Source: CAZQYB01 sp964582985
GTDB taxonomy: Bacteria; Planctomycetota; Phycisphaerae; Sedimentisphaerales; Anaerobacaceae
Reading direction: 5' to 3'
Length of the DNA: 17,055 nucleotides
Assembly (NCBI GenBank): GCA_964582985.1
Contig: CAZOUM010000059.1
Coordinates: 1 to 17,055, forward strand
The notes beneath the pieces are model-generated. The model searched no databases and was not told the DNA's origin. It was given only the letters and a program-made list of their open reading frames with translations. Below are positions 7,875 through 15,275 of the stretch, in pieces. A program made the position numbers and the translations under genes. Position 1 is the first letter of the stretch. Every line of letters begins with the position of its first letter.

Positions 7875-10472
7875 ATGAAGCGTATTCTGATAATACTCGC
7901 TTTGAACGCACTTATTTGCCAGTATTCATTGGCTAAGATGCCTACCGGTCGCGTCTATACTAACTCCATCGGTATGAGATTTGTCCGCATCAAGCCCGGC
8001 CGCTTCACAATGGGTTTCGGCGACAAACCATTGCCGTCGGAACTCTTAACAACAACGTCGTACTTCCCTTACGGCGACTTTGATGAGCATCCCACCCACC
8101 AGGTCGAAATAACAGAGCCTTTCTGGATGGGTATCTTCGAAGTAACCAACGCCGAATATGAACAGTTCGACTCTTCTCACAAAAAATGGAGAGGCCGCAG
8201 CAACTACTCAAAAGAGGACAACGAACCGGCAATCTTTGTCAGTTGGCACGATGGCGTTCGTTTCTGTCAGTGGCTCTCGAAAAAAGAGGGCATGCCCTAC
8301 CGCCTGCCAACCGAAGCCGAATGGGAATACGCCTGCCGGGCGGGGACCACCACTCCATTTTTCATGGGCCAAACGCTGCCGAAAGAATTTTCCAAAGATG
8401 CAGGAACATCGCTTACAGTTGGCCGGACAAGACCTAACAGATGGGGCCTCCACGACATGCACGGCAATGTCGAGGAGTGGTGCTGCGACTGGTACGGCCC
8501 CTACGAACCTACCAACCAGGTTAACCCCGTCGGACGTGCAGATGGCGATTTCAAAGTCACGCGCGGCGGAAGTCATTCTACCGCGCCTTATTACCTGCGC
8601 AGCTCCAATCGGTCGGGTACACTCCCCGATGACCGGCACTGGCTGATTGGCTTTCGCGTCGTCATCGACGAAATGCCGCGGACAATACCCCTGCCTGCGA
8701 TGACTCAAGATTACCAGCGTTACGTAAAGCAGAACGTCCCTCACGACATAAAGAAAGCTCCCGACCCGGCCGAACCCTATTTCAAAGGACCTCGCCTCTT
8801 CGTCAAGATACCCAAGGATGCAGAGGGACCTCTCTATGGATATCACAACCACTTCACCGCCATTACAGAATGCCCCAACGGCGACTTGCTGGCCGCCTGG
8901 TTCACTTGCATAAGGGAAAGAGGCCGTGAACACGCAATCGCCGCCAGCCGTTTACGTTATGGCCACGAAGAATGGGAGCCGGCATCGCCATTTTGGGACG
9001 CTCCCGACCGCAATGACCACACCCATACACTTTGGCACGATGGTAAAGGTACCATCTTTCATTTCAACGGATTGGGTGTATCCAGCCATCACTATACGCT
9101 TCTACTGCGAAAGTCCAACGACAATGGCGCCACCTGGTCCAGGGCCCACCTCATCTATCCCGACCATACCAGCTCAGGCTGTTCCGTTGTCGAATCTGTC
9201 TTCCGTGCCCAAGGCGGAGAAATCATCGTACCCTCCGACGGCCGTGGAGGCTCTATCATTTCAATCAGCCGTGACGAAGGCAAAACCTGGGTCGACCCCG
9301 GTGGAAACATTCGAGGCATTCATGCTGGTGTCGCACAACTAAATGATAGGCGACTTATCGCATTCGGCCGCCGCAGACCAATTGACGGCAAAATGCCAAT
9401 GAGCGTCTCCGACGACATGGGCAAATCCTGGGAATATTCCCCCTGTGAATTCCAACCCCTTGACCTCGGCCAAAGGGTTGCTCTGATGCGCCTCCGACAA
9501 GGCCCTCTCTTCTTCGCCTCCTTCGGTAAAAACGTTATGATTACTGACGCCTCCGGCAGCCAGAGACCCGTAACCGGGCTGTTTGCCGCGGTCTCAACAG
9601 ATGAAGTGAAAACATGGCAATACAAGCGATTGATTTCCGATGATGGCCCCCCTAAGGACATTGAGACCATGGACGGGCACCCCGTCACTATGGACGCTCA
9701 CAATTCCGAACTCGTGGGATATCTCTCCGTATGCCAGACCGCTGATGACCTCGTACATCTTATCAGCAGCCAACAGCATTATACCTTCAATCTGAAGTGG
9801 CTCACGACCCGGCCTCCTGCGGCTCCTGCCCCATCATCCCCCAAGGCGCGCCAGTTACCCGCGAGGCACAGTCTGGCCAAAATCTACAGACCAAAAGGAT
9901 TACCCAGCATGGATGAATGGAAGTGGGGATTCAGGGGCGGCCCTAAAGAAGATGACGTAATTACTCTTTCCCCAGGAAATCCTCCGAAGATACATACCGC
10001 TGACAATCAACAATGCTGGTGGAGAAGTGAGAAAGCCGATGGATACGATGCAGTTGACCGGAAGAAGGGTTTCTCGGCGGAAATTAAGACGCAGATAATC
10101 AAGTCCACACTAGGCCGACGCGGCGTTGACCTTGAACTCTACGATGGTTTTGGCAGCCGTTACGCTATCACAATCACCGATACCGGCGTCTACTGGTATG
10201 AGGGTCTCGTTCGCGGCTCGGCGTTCCTCGACTTTGACCAATATACCCTTGTTGCTGAAGGTCTGGATAACACTGATATGATGCACACATACCGTCTGGC
10301 CGTTCGCGAGGACCGTGTTGTCCAAATCTATCGTGATGAGAAACTGCTCGGTATGCGGCGCTACGAGTACCGAACGCCCCGTGCCCCATACCTCCAGTTC
10401 GGTGCCGGCCACGGAGTCGAAGCACTGGTGGATTATATCGCCTATGACCTCAGCGGCCCCAGCCGGCCTTAA
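7875..10472 (+). CDS. Secreted FGE-like domain + sialidase/BNR beta-propeller + LamG-like protein, paralogue 3
   Basis: This is an 865-residue protein. I choose ATG 7875 over TTG 7860 because MKRILIILALNALICQYSLA is a clean signal peptide; the ribosome site is weak (GGGGCAG). The gap to paralogue 2 is 48 bases. The FGE-like domain covers about 28-263 (TNSIGMRFVRIKPGRFTMG, RLPTEAEWEYACRAG, WGLHDMHGNVEEW, GFRVVIDE). The expected Cys pair is replaced by RGGSHSTAPYYLRSSNR. The propeller covers about 300-640, with Asp-boxes SNDNGATW (414), SRDEGKTW (465), SDDMGKSW (512) and STDEVKTW (574, missing the Gly), and APDRNDHTHTLWHDGK. The C-terminal domain (about 650-862) matches paralogue 2 closely, for example REDRVVQIYRDEKL and EYRTPRAPYLQFGAG. 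It is the last gene of the plus-strand block; a hairpin follows 20 bases after the stop. It is probably an exported glycan-active protein of unknown specificity. Confidence 0.87.
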   Translation: MKRILIILALNALICQYSLAKMPTGRVYTNSIGMRFVRIKPGRFTMGFGDKPLPSELLTTTSYFPYGDFDEHPTHQVEITEPFWMGIFEVTNAEYEQFDSSHKKWRGRSNYSKEDNEPAIFVSWHDGVRFCQWLSKKEGMPYRLPTEAEWEYACRAGTTTPFFMGQTLPKEFSKDAGTSLTVGRTRPNRWGLHDMHGNVEEWCCDWYGPYEPTNQVNPVGRADGDFKVTRGGSHSTAPYYLRSSNRSGTLPDDRHWLIGFRVVIDEMPRTIPLPAMTQDYQRYVKQNVPHDIKKAPDPAEPYFKGPRLFVKIPKDAEGPLYGYHNHFTAITECPNGDLLAAWFTCIRERGREHAIAASRLRYGHEEWEPASPFWDAPDRNDHTHTLWHDGKGTIFHFNGLGVSSHHYTLLLRKSNDNGATWSRAHLIYPDHTSSGCSVVESVFRAQGGEIIVPSDGRGGSIISISRDEGKTWVDPGGNIRGIHAGVAQLNDRRLIAFGRRRPIDGKMPMSVSDDMGKSWEYSPCEFQPLDLGQRVALMRLRQGPLFFASFGKNVMITDASGSQRPVTGLFAAVSTDEVKTWQYKRLISDDGPPKDIETMDGHPVTMDAHNSELVGYLSVCQTADDLVHLISSQQHYTFNLKWLTTRPPAAPAPSSPKARQLPARHSLAKIYRPKGLPSMDEWKWGFRGGPKEDDVITLSPGNPPKIHTADNQQCWWRSEKADGYDAVDRKKGFSAEIKTQIIKSTLGRRGVDLELYDGFGSRYAITITDTGVYWYEGLVRGSAFLDFDQYTLVAEGLDNTDMMHTYRLAVREDRVVQIYRDEKLLGMRRYEYRTPRAPYLQFGAGHGVEALVDYIAYDLSGPSRP

Positions 10473-10491
10473 CCGCCGAATGTCACTACCC

Positions 10492-10519
10492 GCCCCGACC
10501 CGTCGCAGACGGGCGGGGC
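10492..10519. terminator. GC-rich hairpin between convergent genes
   Basis: GCCCCG (10492-10497), a bulged A, then CCCGTC (10499-10504) pair through a GCA loop with GACGGG (10508-10513) and CGGGGC (10514-10519), giving a 12-pair stem. It lies in the 51-base gap between the stop of paralogue 3 and the stop of the DUF6807 gene, so it would fold in both transcripts. There is no T-run on either side, so intrinsic termination is not proven; it may instead protect the 3' ends. Its core GTCGCAGAC (10502-10510) is shared with the dispersed 27-base repeat. Confidence 0.5.
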
Positions 10520-10523
10520 CCGC

Positions 10524-11543
10524 CTAATGATATTCTGCATTGTATTGAGCTTGCAGTTTATTGAGTTCTACCTGCTGTGCGTTACCACGATGTACAATCA
10601 GGCGGTAACGTAGAACAAGGGGTTTTTCACGCGATAACAAAACAGGCTCTTGGCCGGGGTAAACTGCGTTCTGCATGCTCCCTGCCCGCCTCAGTATCCA
10701 CCGCTGCGGATATCCAGGCAGCGAACGATGACACAGAATTGCCAAACCGCTCACTTCGCCATCTTCTTGGAAATCACCGGAAAAGTCGAGCCAGGGACCT
10801 TCTTCCATAGGCGTCCTAATAGGTGCCACGTCACCGCCTTGGCTGGCGAAACGTATGTCGTTCGGCAGTCGTATTCTCGCTGAAAACCCTCCGTAGGCCC
10901 TCTTGTTCTTGGCCCCGCCAATGCGAACCCCATCCTCCAGAGCCAGCAGACTAATCTCAAAGTCTATTTTGCGAATGTCCCCAGCCCCAGAAGCAGGATG
11001 TACGCGTATGACCGTCGTTTCCTTGACAAACGGCTTAGGCCGACCTTCGGAATCGGTCCAGAGAGGCGACTTCCAAAATACCTTCACCTTCAGAAAGGAA
11101 GAGCCGTCATCAAGTGCTAAGATTTTTGCATCATACACATCCCAGGAAGTATCTTTCAAACTCCATCCGTCACCCACCTCTTTTTTACCGACCAGCACCT
11201 GATGCCAGGCCCAGAAAATCCCCCGGTGATGAAGGTGGTCCTTCGGGAAATCCTCCGTTAAGATTTGCCCGTCAAGACTGTAAAGAGGGTGTATATAGTG
11301 ACATCGCGAGTATTTACCGTCAAGGGATTTTGGCTTGCGCTGATAAAATAAGACTTTTTCTTCGCCCCCCCGGTAAGATGGGGTCTGCGACTCAAAAAAT
11401 GCGAAGCCCTCCTCTGTTTCGACGACCCGTACAGGTGGAGATGCTGACCTCTCCGAATCTCGCACGCCCATCTTTGTCCGGCCACAGCCCGCAAAAAGCA
11501 GCAATAACCCCGAAAGCAAAATCGCCACCTGCCCCTTAGACAT
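10524..11543 (-). CDS. DUF6807 ('PmoA family') lipoprotein carrying an in-frame repeat
   Basis: This is a 339-residue protein. The frame is open up to 11672, overlapping the upstream gene, but ATG 11541-11543 gives a lipoprotein signal (ILLSGLLLLFAGC, acylated Cys at 20) and has GAGG about 9 bases before it. The rest reads as DUF6807, the family often annotated as methane oxygenase PmoA in planctomycetes: VLFYQRKPKSLDGKY, HYIHPLYSLDGQILTEDFP, DHLHHRGIFWAWHQV, DGWSLKDTSWDV and the late GPWLDFSGDF. It has nothing to do with methane monooxygenase; the true role is unknown, but it is repeatedly linked with sugar-catabolic Gfo/Idh/MocA genes, as here, 97 bases downstream of one. The domain is beta-rich and the protein is probably anchored in a membrane facing the periplasm. 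Residues 52-59 (SQTPSYRG) are encoded by the dispersed repeat, just before the first conserved strand, so folding may be little affected. Confidence 0.85.
   Translation of the reverse strand: MSKGQVAILLSGLLLLFAGCGRTKMGVRDSERSASPPVRVVETEEGFAFFESQTPSYRGGEEKVLFYQRKPKSLDGKYSRCHYIHPLYSLDGQILTEDFPKDHLHHRGIFWAWHQVLVGKKEVGDGWSLKDTSWDVYDAKILALDDGSSFLKVKVFWKSPLWTDSEGRPKPFVKETTVIRVHPASGAGDIRKIDFEISLLALEDGVRIGGAKNKRAYGGFSARIRLPNDIRFASQGGDVAPIRTPMEEGPWLDFSGDFQEDGEVSGLAILCHRSLPGYPQRWILRRAGSMQNAVYPGQEPVLLSREKPLVLRYRLIVHRGNAQQVELNKLQAQYNAEYH
11367..11392 (-). repeat. Dispersed repeat, copy 3, inside a coding sequence
   Basis: On the minus strand these 26 bases are identical to copies 1 and 2; the 27th base, at the 5' end of the unit, differs. 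The unit is read in the direction of the DUF6807 gene and encodes SQTPSYRG (residues 52-59). All three forward frames of the unit are free of stop codons, so insertion in this direction would keep a frame open whenever the total added length is a multiple of three. On the plus strand it runs opposite to copies 1 and 2. Confidence 0.9.
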
Positions 11544-11640
11544 CACGACAAACCTCAAAGAACCAATAAAAGATGTGTTCTTGAAACTTCCCGTAAATTG
11601 CCTTGCCCGCTCCGTCTCCGCCGACGTGACCGGTCCTTTC

Positions 11641-13086
11641 CTATACTTTCTTTGGTACTGTAAACGGCTCACGATAGTCCCGCCTCAAAAGTTCGTTCGC
11701 CCAGCGAGCGGGAAAATCACCCACAAATTTCTCTTTCCCTGAATCCCACTTGAGCCAGGGACCGAGAACGGCAGGTGTCTCCTTCAGGTCCACTTCGTTG
11801 GCCGCCAAATGTGTCTGCAAACGCTCGAATGTTTCCAGGGCTTCCTTGTTCCCTCGAATGATTTCTCTGATTTGTTCCGGCGACGACTGCTGCCCAAGCC
11901 GGTAGGAGATATTCGCCATATGACAAAGCGCGGCGGAGAGGTGTCCTTCGAGTACATCAGCGTTTAGGTCACTGGCCTTTCGGCTGCGCATCGCCTTGAT
12001 AAAGTTGGCCTGATGACCCCCACCACCATCACCTGGGAACTGCTTGATTTTCTTGCCGTTATTGTCGTACGCCCAGCCGCCGCCTCGACCGCCGGCAAAG
12101 TATCCGTGCTCGCATTGAATAATGTTGCCGGAACGAACACCCCTGTAATGGTCCATTTGCCGTAAATCTTTCCCTCGCGGCAGACCGCGAATTTCGATGA
12201 TAATCGGAGCTGGCTTGTAATCAAATATCACAAGCTGCGTGTTCGGCGTCTCACCATCGTCAACGTACCCGAACCTCCCACCGACGCTCATCACGCGACG
12301 TGGTAACCCTGAGTACCCCGCTGCCCATCGACAGTCATCAATCTGATGAGTTCCGAGGTTGCCCATATCACCATTGCCTGTCGACCATACCCAATGCCAG
12401 TCGTAGTGCAGCCTCTGGCGCATAAGAGGTACGAGTGGTGCCGGGCCGGTCCACAAATTATAGTCAATATGCGACGGCACCTTCACAGGACCGCTGACCT
12501 TGCCGATACTTGGACGACGCTTAAACCATAATCCATGTACCCATAGAATTTTGCCAAGATTGCCTTGCCGAATGTATTTGATTGCTGCCTGAAGTCCCAC
12601 ATCAGAGCGGTTCTGCGTCCCGACCTGCACGATTCGCCCGTGCTTCCGGGCCGCTTCAATCATCTTCTGTCCTTCCCAGACGTTGTGCGAGGCCGGCTTT
12701 TCAACATAAACGTCCTTACCTGCTTGGCACGCCCATACCGTTATCAGCGCGTGCCAGTGATTAGGCGAACCGGTGACAACCGCATCAATCTTCTTATCAT
12801 CCAGAAGCTCACGAACATCCGCATATTCATCTACTTTTTGGTTACGCTCTTTGAATTTTGCAACTTCCCGGCTCAGAATCTCCCTGTCCGGGTCGCAAAG
12901 CGCCACAACCCGCACGCCCTCAAGCTTGTTAAAAACGTCGATATGTTGCGCACCCTTGCTTTTGAAGCCTACCACCGCCACACGGATATCGCCATTTGCG
13001 CCCAGAGCACGAGAAAATGGCAACACTGCTGCGACCCCGGCAGCCACGGAACTCTTCATAAAACCCCGTCGTGTAATACCTCTCAT
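11641..13086 (-). CDS. Tat-exported Gfo/Idh/MocA family oxidoreductase
   Basis: This is a 481-residue protein. I take ATG 13084-13086 because AAGGGG lies 7 bases before it; a GTG two codons earlier is the alternative. The N terminus carries a twin-arginine signal (TRRGFMKSS, then a hydrophobic stretch ending FSRALGA), so a folded, cofactor-loaded enzyme would be exported. The Rossmann domain starts at about 34 (IRVAVVGFKSKGAQHI) with a variant glycine loop, followed by VVALCDPDRE, TGSPNHWHALI (105-115) and the family's EKPASHN (129-135), whose Lys is the usual catalytic residue. The C-terminal domain includes GNLGTHQIDDCRWAAG. Such proteins oxidise or reduce sugars, inositols or sugar amides with NAD(P); the substrate here is unknown. 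It is followed by the DUF6807 lipoprotein after 97 bases, a common pairing in planctomycetes. Upstream lies a 247-base gap with a structured element, so it may have its own promoter. Confidence 0.9.
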   Translation of the reverse strand: MRGITRRGFMKSSVAAGVAAVLPFSRALGANGDIRVAVVGFKSKGAQHIDVFNKLEGVRVVALCDPDREILSREVAKFKERNQKVDEYADVRELLDDKKIDAVVTGSPNHWHALITVWACQAGKDVYVEKPASHNVWEGQKMIEAARKHGRIVQVGTQNRSDVGLQAAIKYIRQGNLGKILWVHGLWFKRRPSIGKVSGPVKVPSHIDYNLWTGPAPLVPLMRQRLHYDWHWVWSTGNGDMGNLGTHQIDDCRWAAGYSGLPRRVMSVGGRFGYVDDGETPNTQLVIFDYKPAPIIIEIRGLPRGKDLRQMDHYRGVRSGNIIQCEHGYFAGGRGGGWAYDNNGKKIKQFPGDGGGGHQANFIKAMRSRKASDLNADVLEGHLSAALCHMANISYRLGQQSSPEQIREIIRGNKEALETFERLQTHLAANEVDLKETPAVLGPWLKWDSGKEKFVGDFPARWANELLRRDYREPFTVPKKV

Positions 13087-13144
13087 AAACACACCCCTTC
13101 AATTACCGTACAACAAAAACCACCCAGCTCCACAGCAGCCAAAT

Positions 13145-13183
13145 GCTATCATCGCGGTTTTGCCGCCTATACCAATGATATGC
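13145..13183 (-). promoter_or_regulatory. Inverted-repeat element upstream of the oxidoreductase gene
   Basis: In the 247-base gap between the pectate lyase gene and the oxidoreductase gene, GCTATCAT (13145-13152) pairs with ATGATATGC (13175-13183, one bulged T). Inside it GCGG (13154-13157) and CCGC (13163-13166) form a second hairpin. On the minus strand it is directly preceded by a perfect TTGACA (13189 down to 13184), but the expected -10 position 17 bases on reads GCGGCA, so no full promoter can be drawn. It could be an operator or a 5'-UTR structure about 60 bases before the start. The rest of the gap is AT-rich and shows no gene I trust. Confidence 0.35.
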
Positions 13184-13333
13184 TGTCAAGACCGTACTTA
13201 AAACACCCAGGTAATAGACTACTCTAAAATAAAAGAAATAGCAAGAACTGAATTGGAAATTACAATCTGAGCGCTTGTATGCCGTGTTCGGTGCTGATTT
13301 GCGCCGTTGCGTCATCAAGGAATATGACAAGCC

Positions 13334-15175
13334 TTATTTCTTTATCTTTATGCCCTTTTTCCACTTGGCATATTCTTCGAGGACTCTCTCTCCCGCGCGG
13401 GAATACCATTGATAACCCGTGGTGCGCTCTTTCTCAATCTCTTCGAGGCTGTACCTGATTACGCCGTCCCGGCCGGCGAAGATTGGACGACCCGTTTTAG
13501 GTTCGTAGAAACGTGCCCAAAGTGGCGGCGCTTTGGGGTCTCTCACAATGGCCCTGCCGCCGTCTTTGCTTACCACACGAATACCGGTGATTTTGCTGCG
13601 CTCGTACCAATCGACGGCGGCTTCGATTGCCTCGATGATTTCTGGAGAGGGATTCTCAATACTCATTAGGAAAAAGACAACGCCGACACTTTCACGCCCA
13701 CAAAGTGCAGGCGGCTCATAGGCCCGGGCTGGACGCGGCTCCAGAGTCTTAGGGTCGTGTTGCTGACCCCAAACGGTTCGTTTTCCTTCTATGACAACCT
13801 GGCAGTCAAGAATACACTCAAGTCCATTTTCATAGGCTTTCCTCACCTTCTTGCGATGTCTGGCATCCACCCATGCGAATTCCGGCTTTTCCAGGATGTT
13901 GCGCATAAGCCTCATTACGCCAACCATAGCGTCATCATTGAAGGTGATATAGTCACCGTAATCGCCGGCCGGGGGATAGCGCTGTGGCCAGCCGCCGTTG
14001 CCGTACTGCATCTTCAAAAGAAAGTCCAGACCTCGAATGAAAGAGTTCTTGAACCGTTTCTTTTTTGTGGCATGATGGACGCGACCAAGAAAATCCATCT
14101 GCGTATAAGTGGCGCTGTTGTCTATGGTCGTCCCCCAGTTCTTTGTGAACTTTTCACCTTGAAAACCGTGGGACATCATATCTACATTCTTGGGCCAGCC
14201 CCCAAACTTCGACTGATACGAAATCATATTGTCCCCAATCGCCACTGCCTCCCAGCTTCCATACCACTGAGCCGATTTTCTCGCATACGGCAACCACACC
14301 AAACGCAGCCCGTGGAACGTGTAGCCCTTGCCAGGCGTGTAGCCGCAGCGAACAGCCGAACGGCATTTCCACGCATAGTAGTCCCACGCGCCGCCGCGAA
14401 GCACACGAGGTGTCCCCGCCTTTGTTTGCCAGACGCTGCTGTCCGTCGGCGCACCTTTATAGTTAGGGTGATACTCGTCCAGGCACCATTCCCATACATT
14501 GCCGTGCATATCATACAAGCCAAAAACGTTAGGTAGCTTCTGCCCCACCGGTTTGGCGCCGAAGTCCGGGTCGCCCCAGGGACTGTTGTTTCCGCAATAC
14601 CACATATAGTCCGAGCGTTTACCCGACAGCGTCCCCGCCTTGCAGTCCTCACTTGTGTCACCACATTCTAATGAGTCACCAAAATAAAATCGCTGCCGGC
14701 TCCCGGCCCGGCAGGCATATTCCCACTCCGCCTCGCTCGGCAGCCGAAACGTCCCCTTACCCAGTTGATTCAGCTTGCTAATAAATGCCTGGCAGGAATC
14801 CCAAGAAATGTGAGACACCGGATAATTGTCACCGATGCCGCATCGATAAACAGGATTGCGACCCATAACCGCCTTCCACTGTGCCTGCGTCACTTCATAT
14901 TTGCCCATATAGAAATCATAGTTGATGGTTACCTTACGGACGGGCCCCTCGTCACTTGACCGGCCCCGCTCCTTCTTAGGCGACCCCATTTGGAAAACGC
15001 CTGCACGTATGCGCACCATCTCCAACTTCACATCCCCCGGCAGCGTCAGAGTTATCGTCTTGCCAGCACAACTCTCAGCCGTGCATTCGACAGAACTGTT
15101 CAGGACATGTAACACCACCGTCAAAAGCAGGCCGGCTCCTAATCTTGGGAGCCATTTCGTTCTTTTTTTAATCAT
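13334..15175 (-). CDS. Secreted FGE-like domain + pectate lyase family 10 fusion
   Basis: This is a 613-residue protein. ATG 15173-15175 has GAGGG about 5 bases upstream, and the N terminus is a signal peptide (KKRTKWLPRLGAGLLLTVVLHVL). Residues about 48-295 form an FGE/SUMF1-like domain (LEMVRIRAGVFQMGSP, RLPSEAEWEYACRAG, VFGLYDMHGNVWEW, RVLRGGAWDYYAWKCRSAVR, HGLRLVWLP). Only one Cys lies in the active-site segment, so formylglycine-generating activity is unlikely. Residues about 300-605 form a polysaccharide lyase family 10 pectate lyase: GGWPKNVDM (325), TIDNSAT (350), GGWPQRYP (394), ITFNDDAM (410), WGQQHDP (469) and RPARAYEPPAL (481), the conserved Asp/Arg-rich core of that family. PL10 enzymes cleave polygalacturonate by Ca2+-dependent beta-elimination outside the cytoplasm. 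The symporter gene ends 100 bases upstream. Pectate as substrate fits the adjacent rhamnose metabolism. Confidence 0.9.
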   Translation of the reverse strand: MIKKRTKWLPRLGAGLLLTVVLHVLNSSVECTAESCAGKTITLTLPGDVKLEMVRIRAGVFQMGSPKKERGRSSDEGPVRKVTINYDFYMGKYEVTQAQWKAVMGRNPVYRCGIGDNYPVSHISWDSCQAFISKLNQLGKGTFRLPSEAEWEYACRAGSRQRFYFGDSLECGDTSEDCKAGTLSGKRSDYMWYCGNNSPWGDPDFGAKPVGQKLPNVFGLYDMHGNVWEWCLDEYHPNYKGAPTDSSVWQTKAGTPRVLRGGAWDYYAWKCRSAVRCGYTPGKGYTFHGLRLVWLPYARKSAQWYGSWEAVAIGDNMISYQSKFGGWPKNVDMMSHGFQGEKFTKNWGTTIDNSATYTQMDFLGRVHHATKKKRFKNSFIRGLDFLLKMQYGNGGWPQRYPPAGDYGDYITFNDDAMVGVMRLMRNILEKPEFAWVDARHRKKVRKAYENGLECILDCQVVIEGKRTVWGQQHDPKTLEPRPARAYEPPALCGRESVGVVFFLMSIENPSPEIIEAIEAAVDWYERSKITGIRVVSKDGGRAIVRDPKAPPLWARFYEPKTGRPIFAGRDGVIRYSLEEIEKERTTGYQWYSRAGERVLEEYAKWKKGIKIKK

Positions 15176-15213
15176 ATTACCCTCACTCTTAAACTGAAAT
15201 ATTCTTTTGCAAC

Positions 15214-15242
15214 AGTCTATGCGATATAACCGACATTTTCAA
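15214..15242 (-). promoter_or_regulatory. Possible promoter of the FGE-pectate lyase gene
   Basis: On the minus strand TTGAAA (15242-15237) is followed after exactly 17 bases by TAGACT (15219-15214), giving 5/6 and 4/6 matches to the housekeeping consensus. It would start transcription about 30 bases before the ATG at 15175. It lies between the symporter stop and the lyase start, so it would allow the lyase to be expressed apart from the symporter. Confidence 0.4.
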
Positions 15243-15275
15243 CGTAATAGCTCGAACCGAGAACTCGGCTGTCAA

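Noticed and set aside
8208..8933. Long antisense frame (241 codons) opposite paralogue 3
   Set aside because: It lies wholly opposite a well-supported gene, has no recognisable domain and is explained by the codon use of the real gene.
2523..10472. Calling the FGE-like proteins sulfatase-activating enzymes
   Set aside because: The Cys pair required for formylglycine formation is missing in each domain, the proteins are fused to propellers, and no sulfatase gene is in the window.
12565..13227. Plus-strand frame of 220 codons opposite the oxidoreductase gene
   Set aside because: It is antisense to a gene with clear Gfo/Idh/MocA motifs, and its translation has no family features.
13103..13330. 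Minus-strand frame of 75 codons between the lyase and oxidoreductase genes
   Set aside because: It starts at TTG without a ribosome site and its composition is not coding-like; the region is better explained as a promoter and leader.
13757..14536. Plus-strand frame of 259 codons opposite the FGE-pectate lyase gene
   Set aside because: It is antisense to strong FGE and PL10 motifs; no ribosome site or domain was seen.
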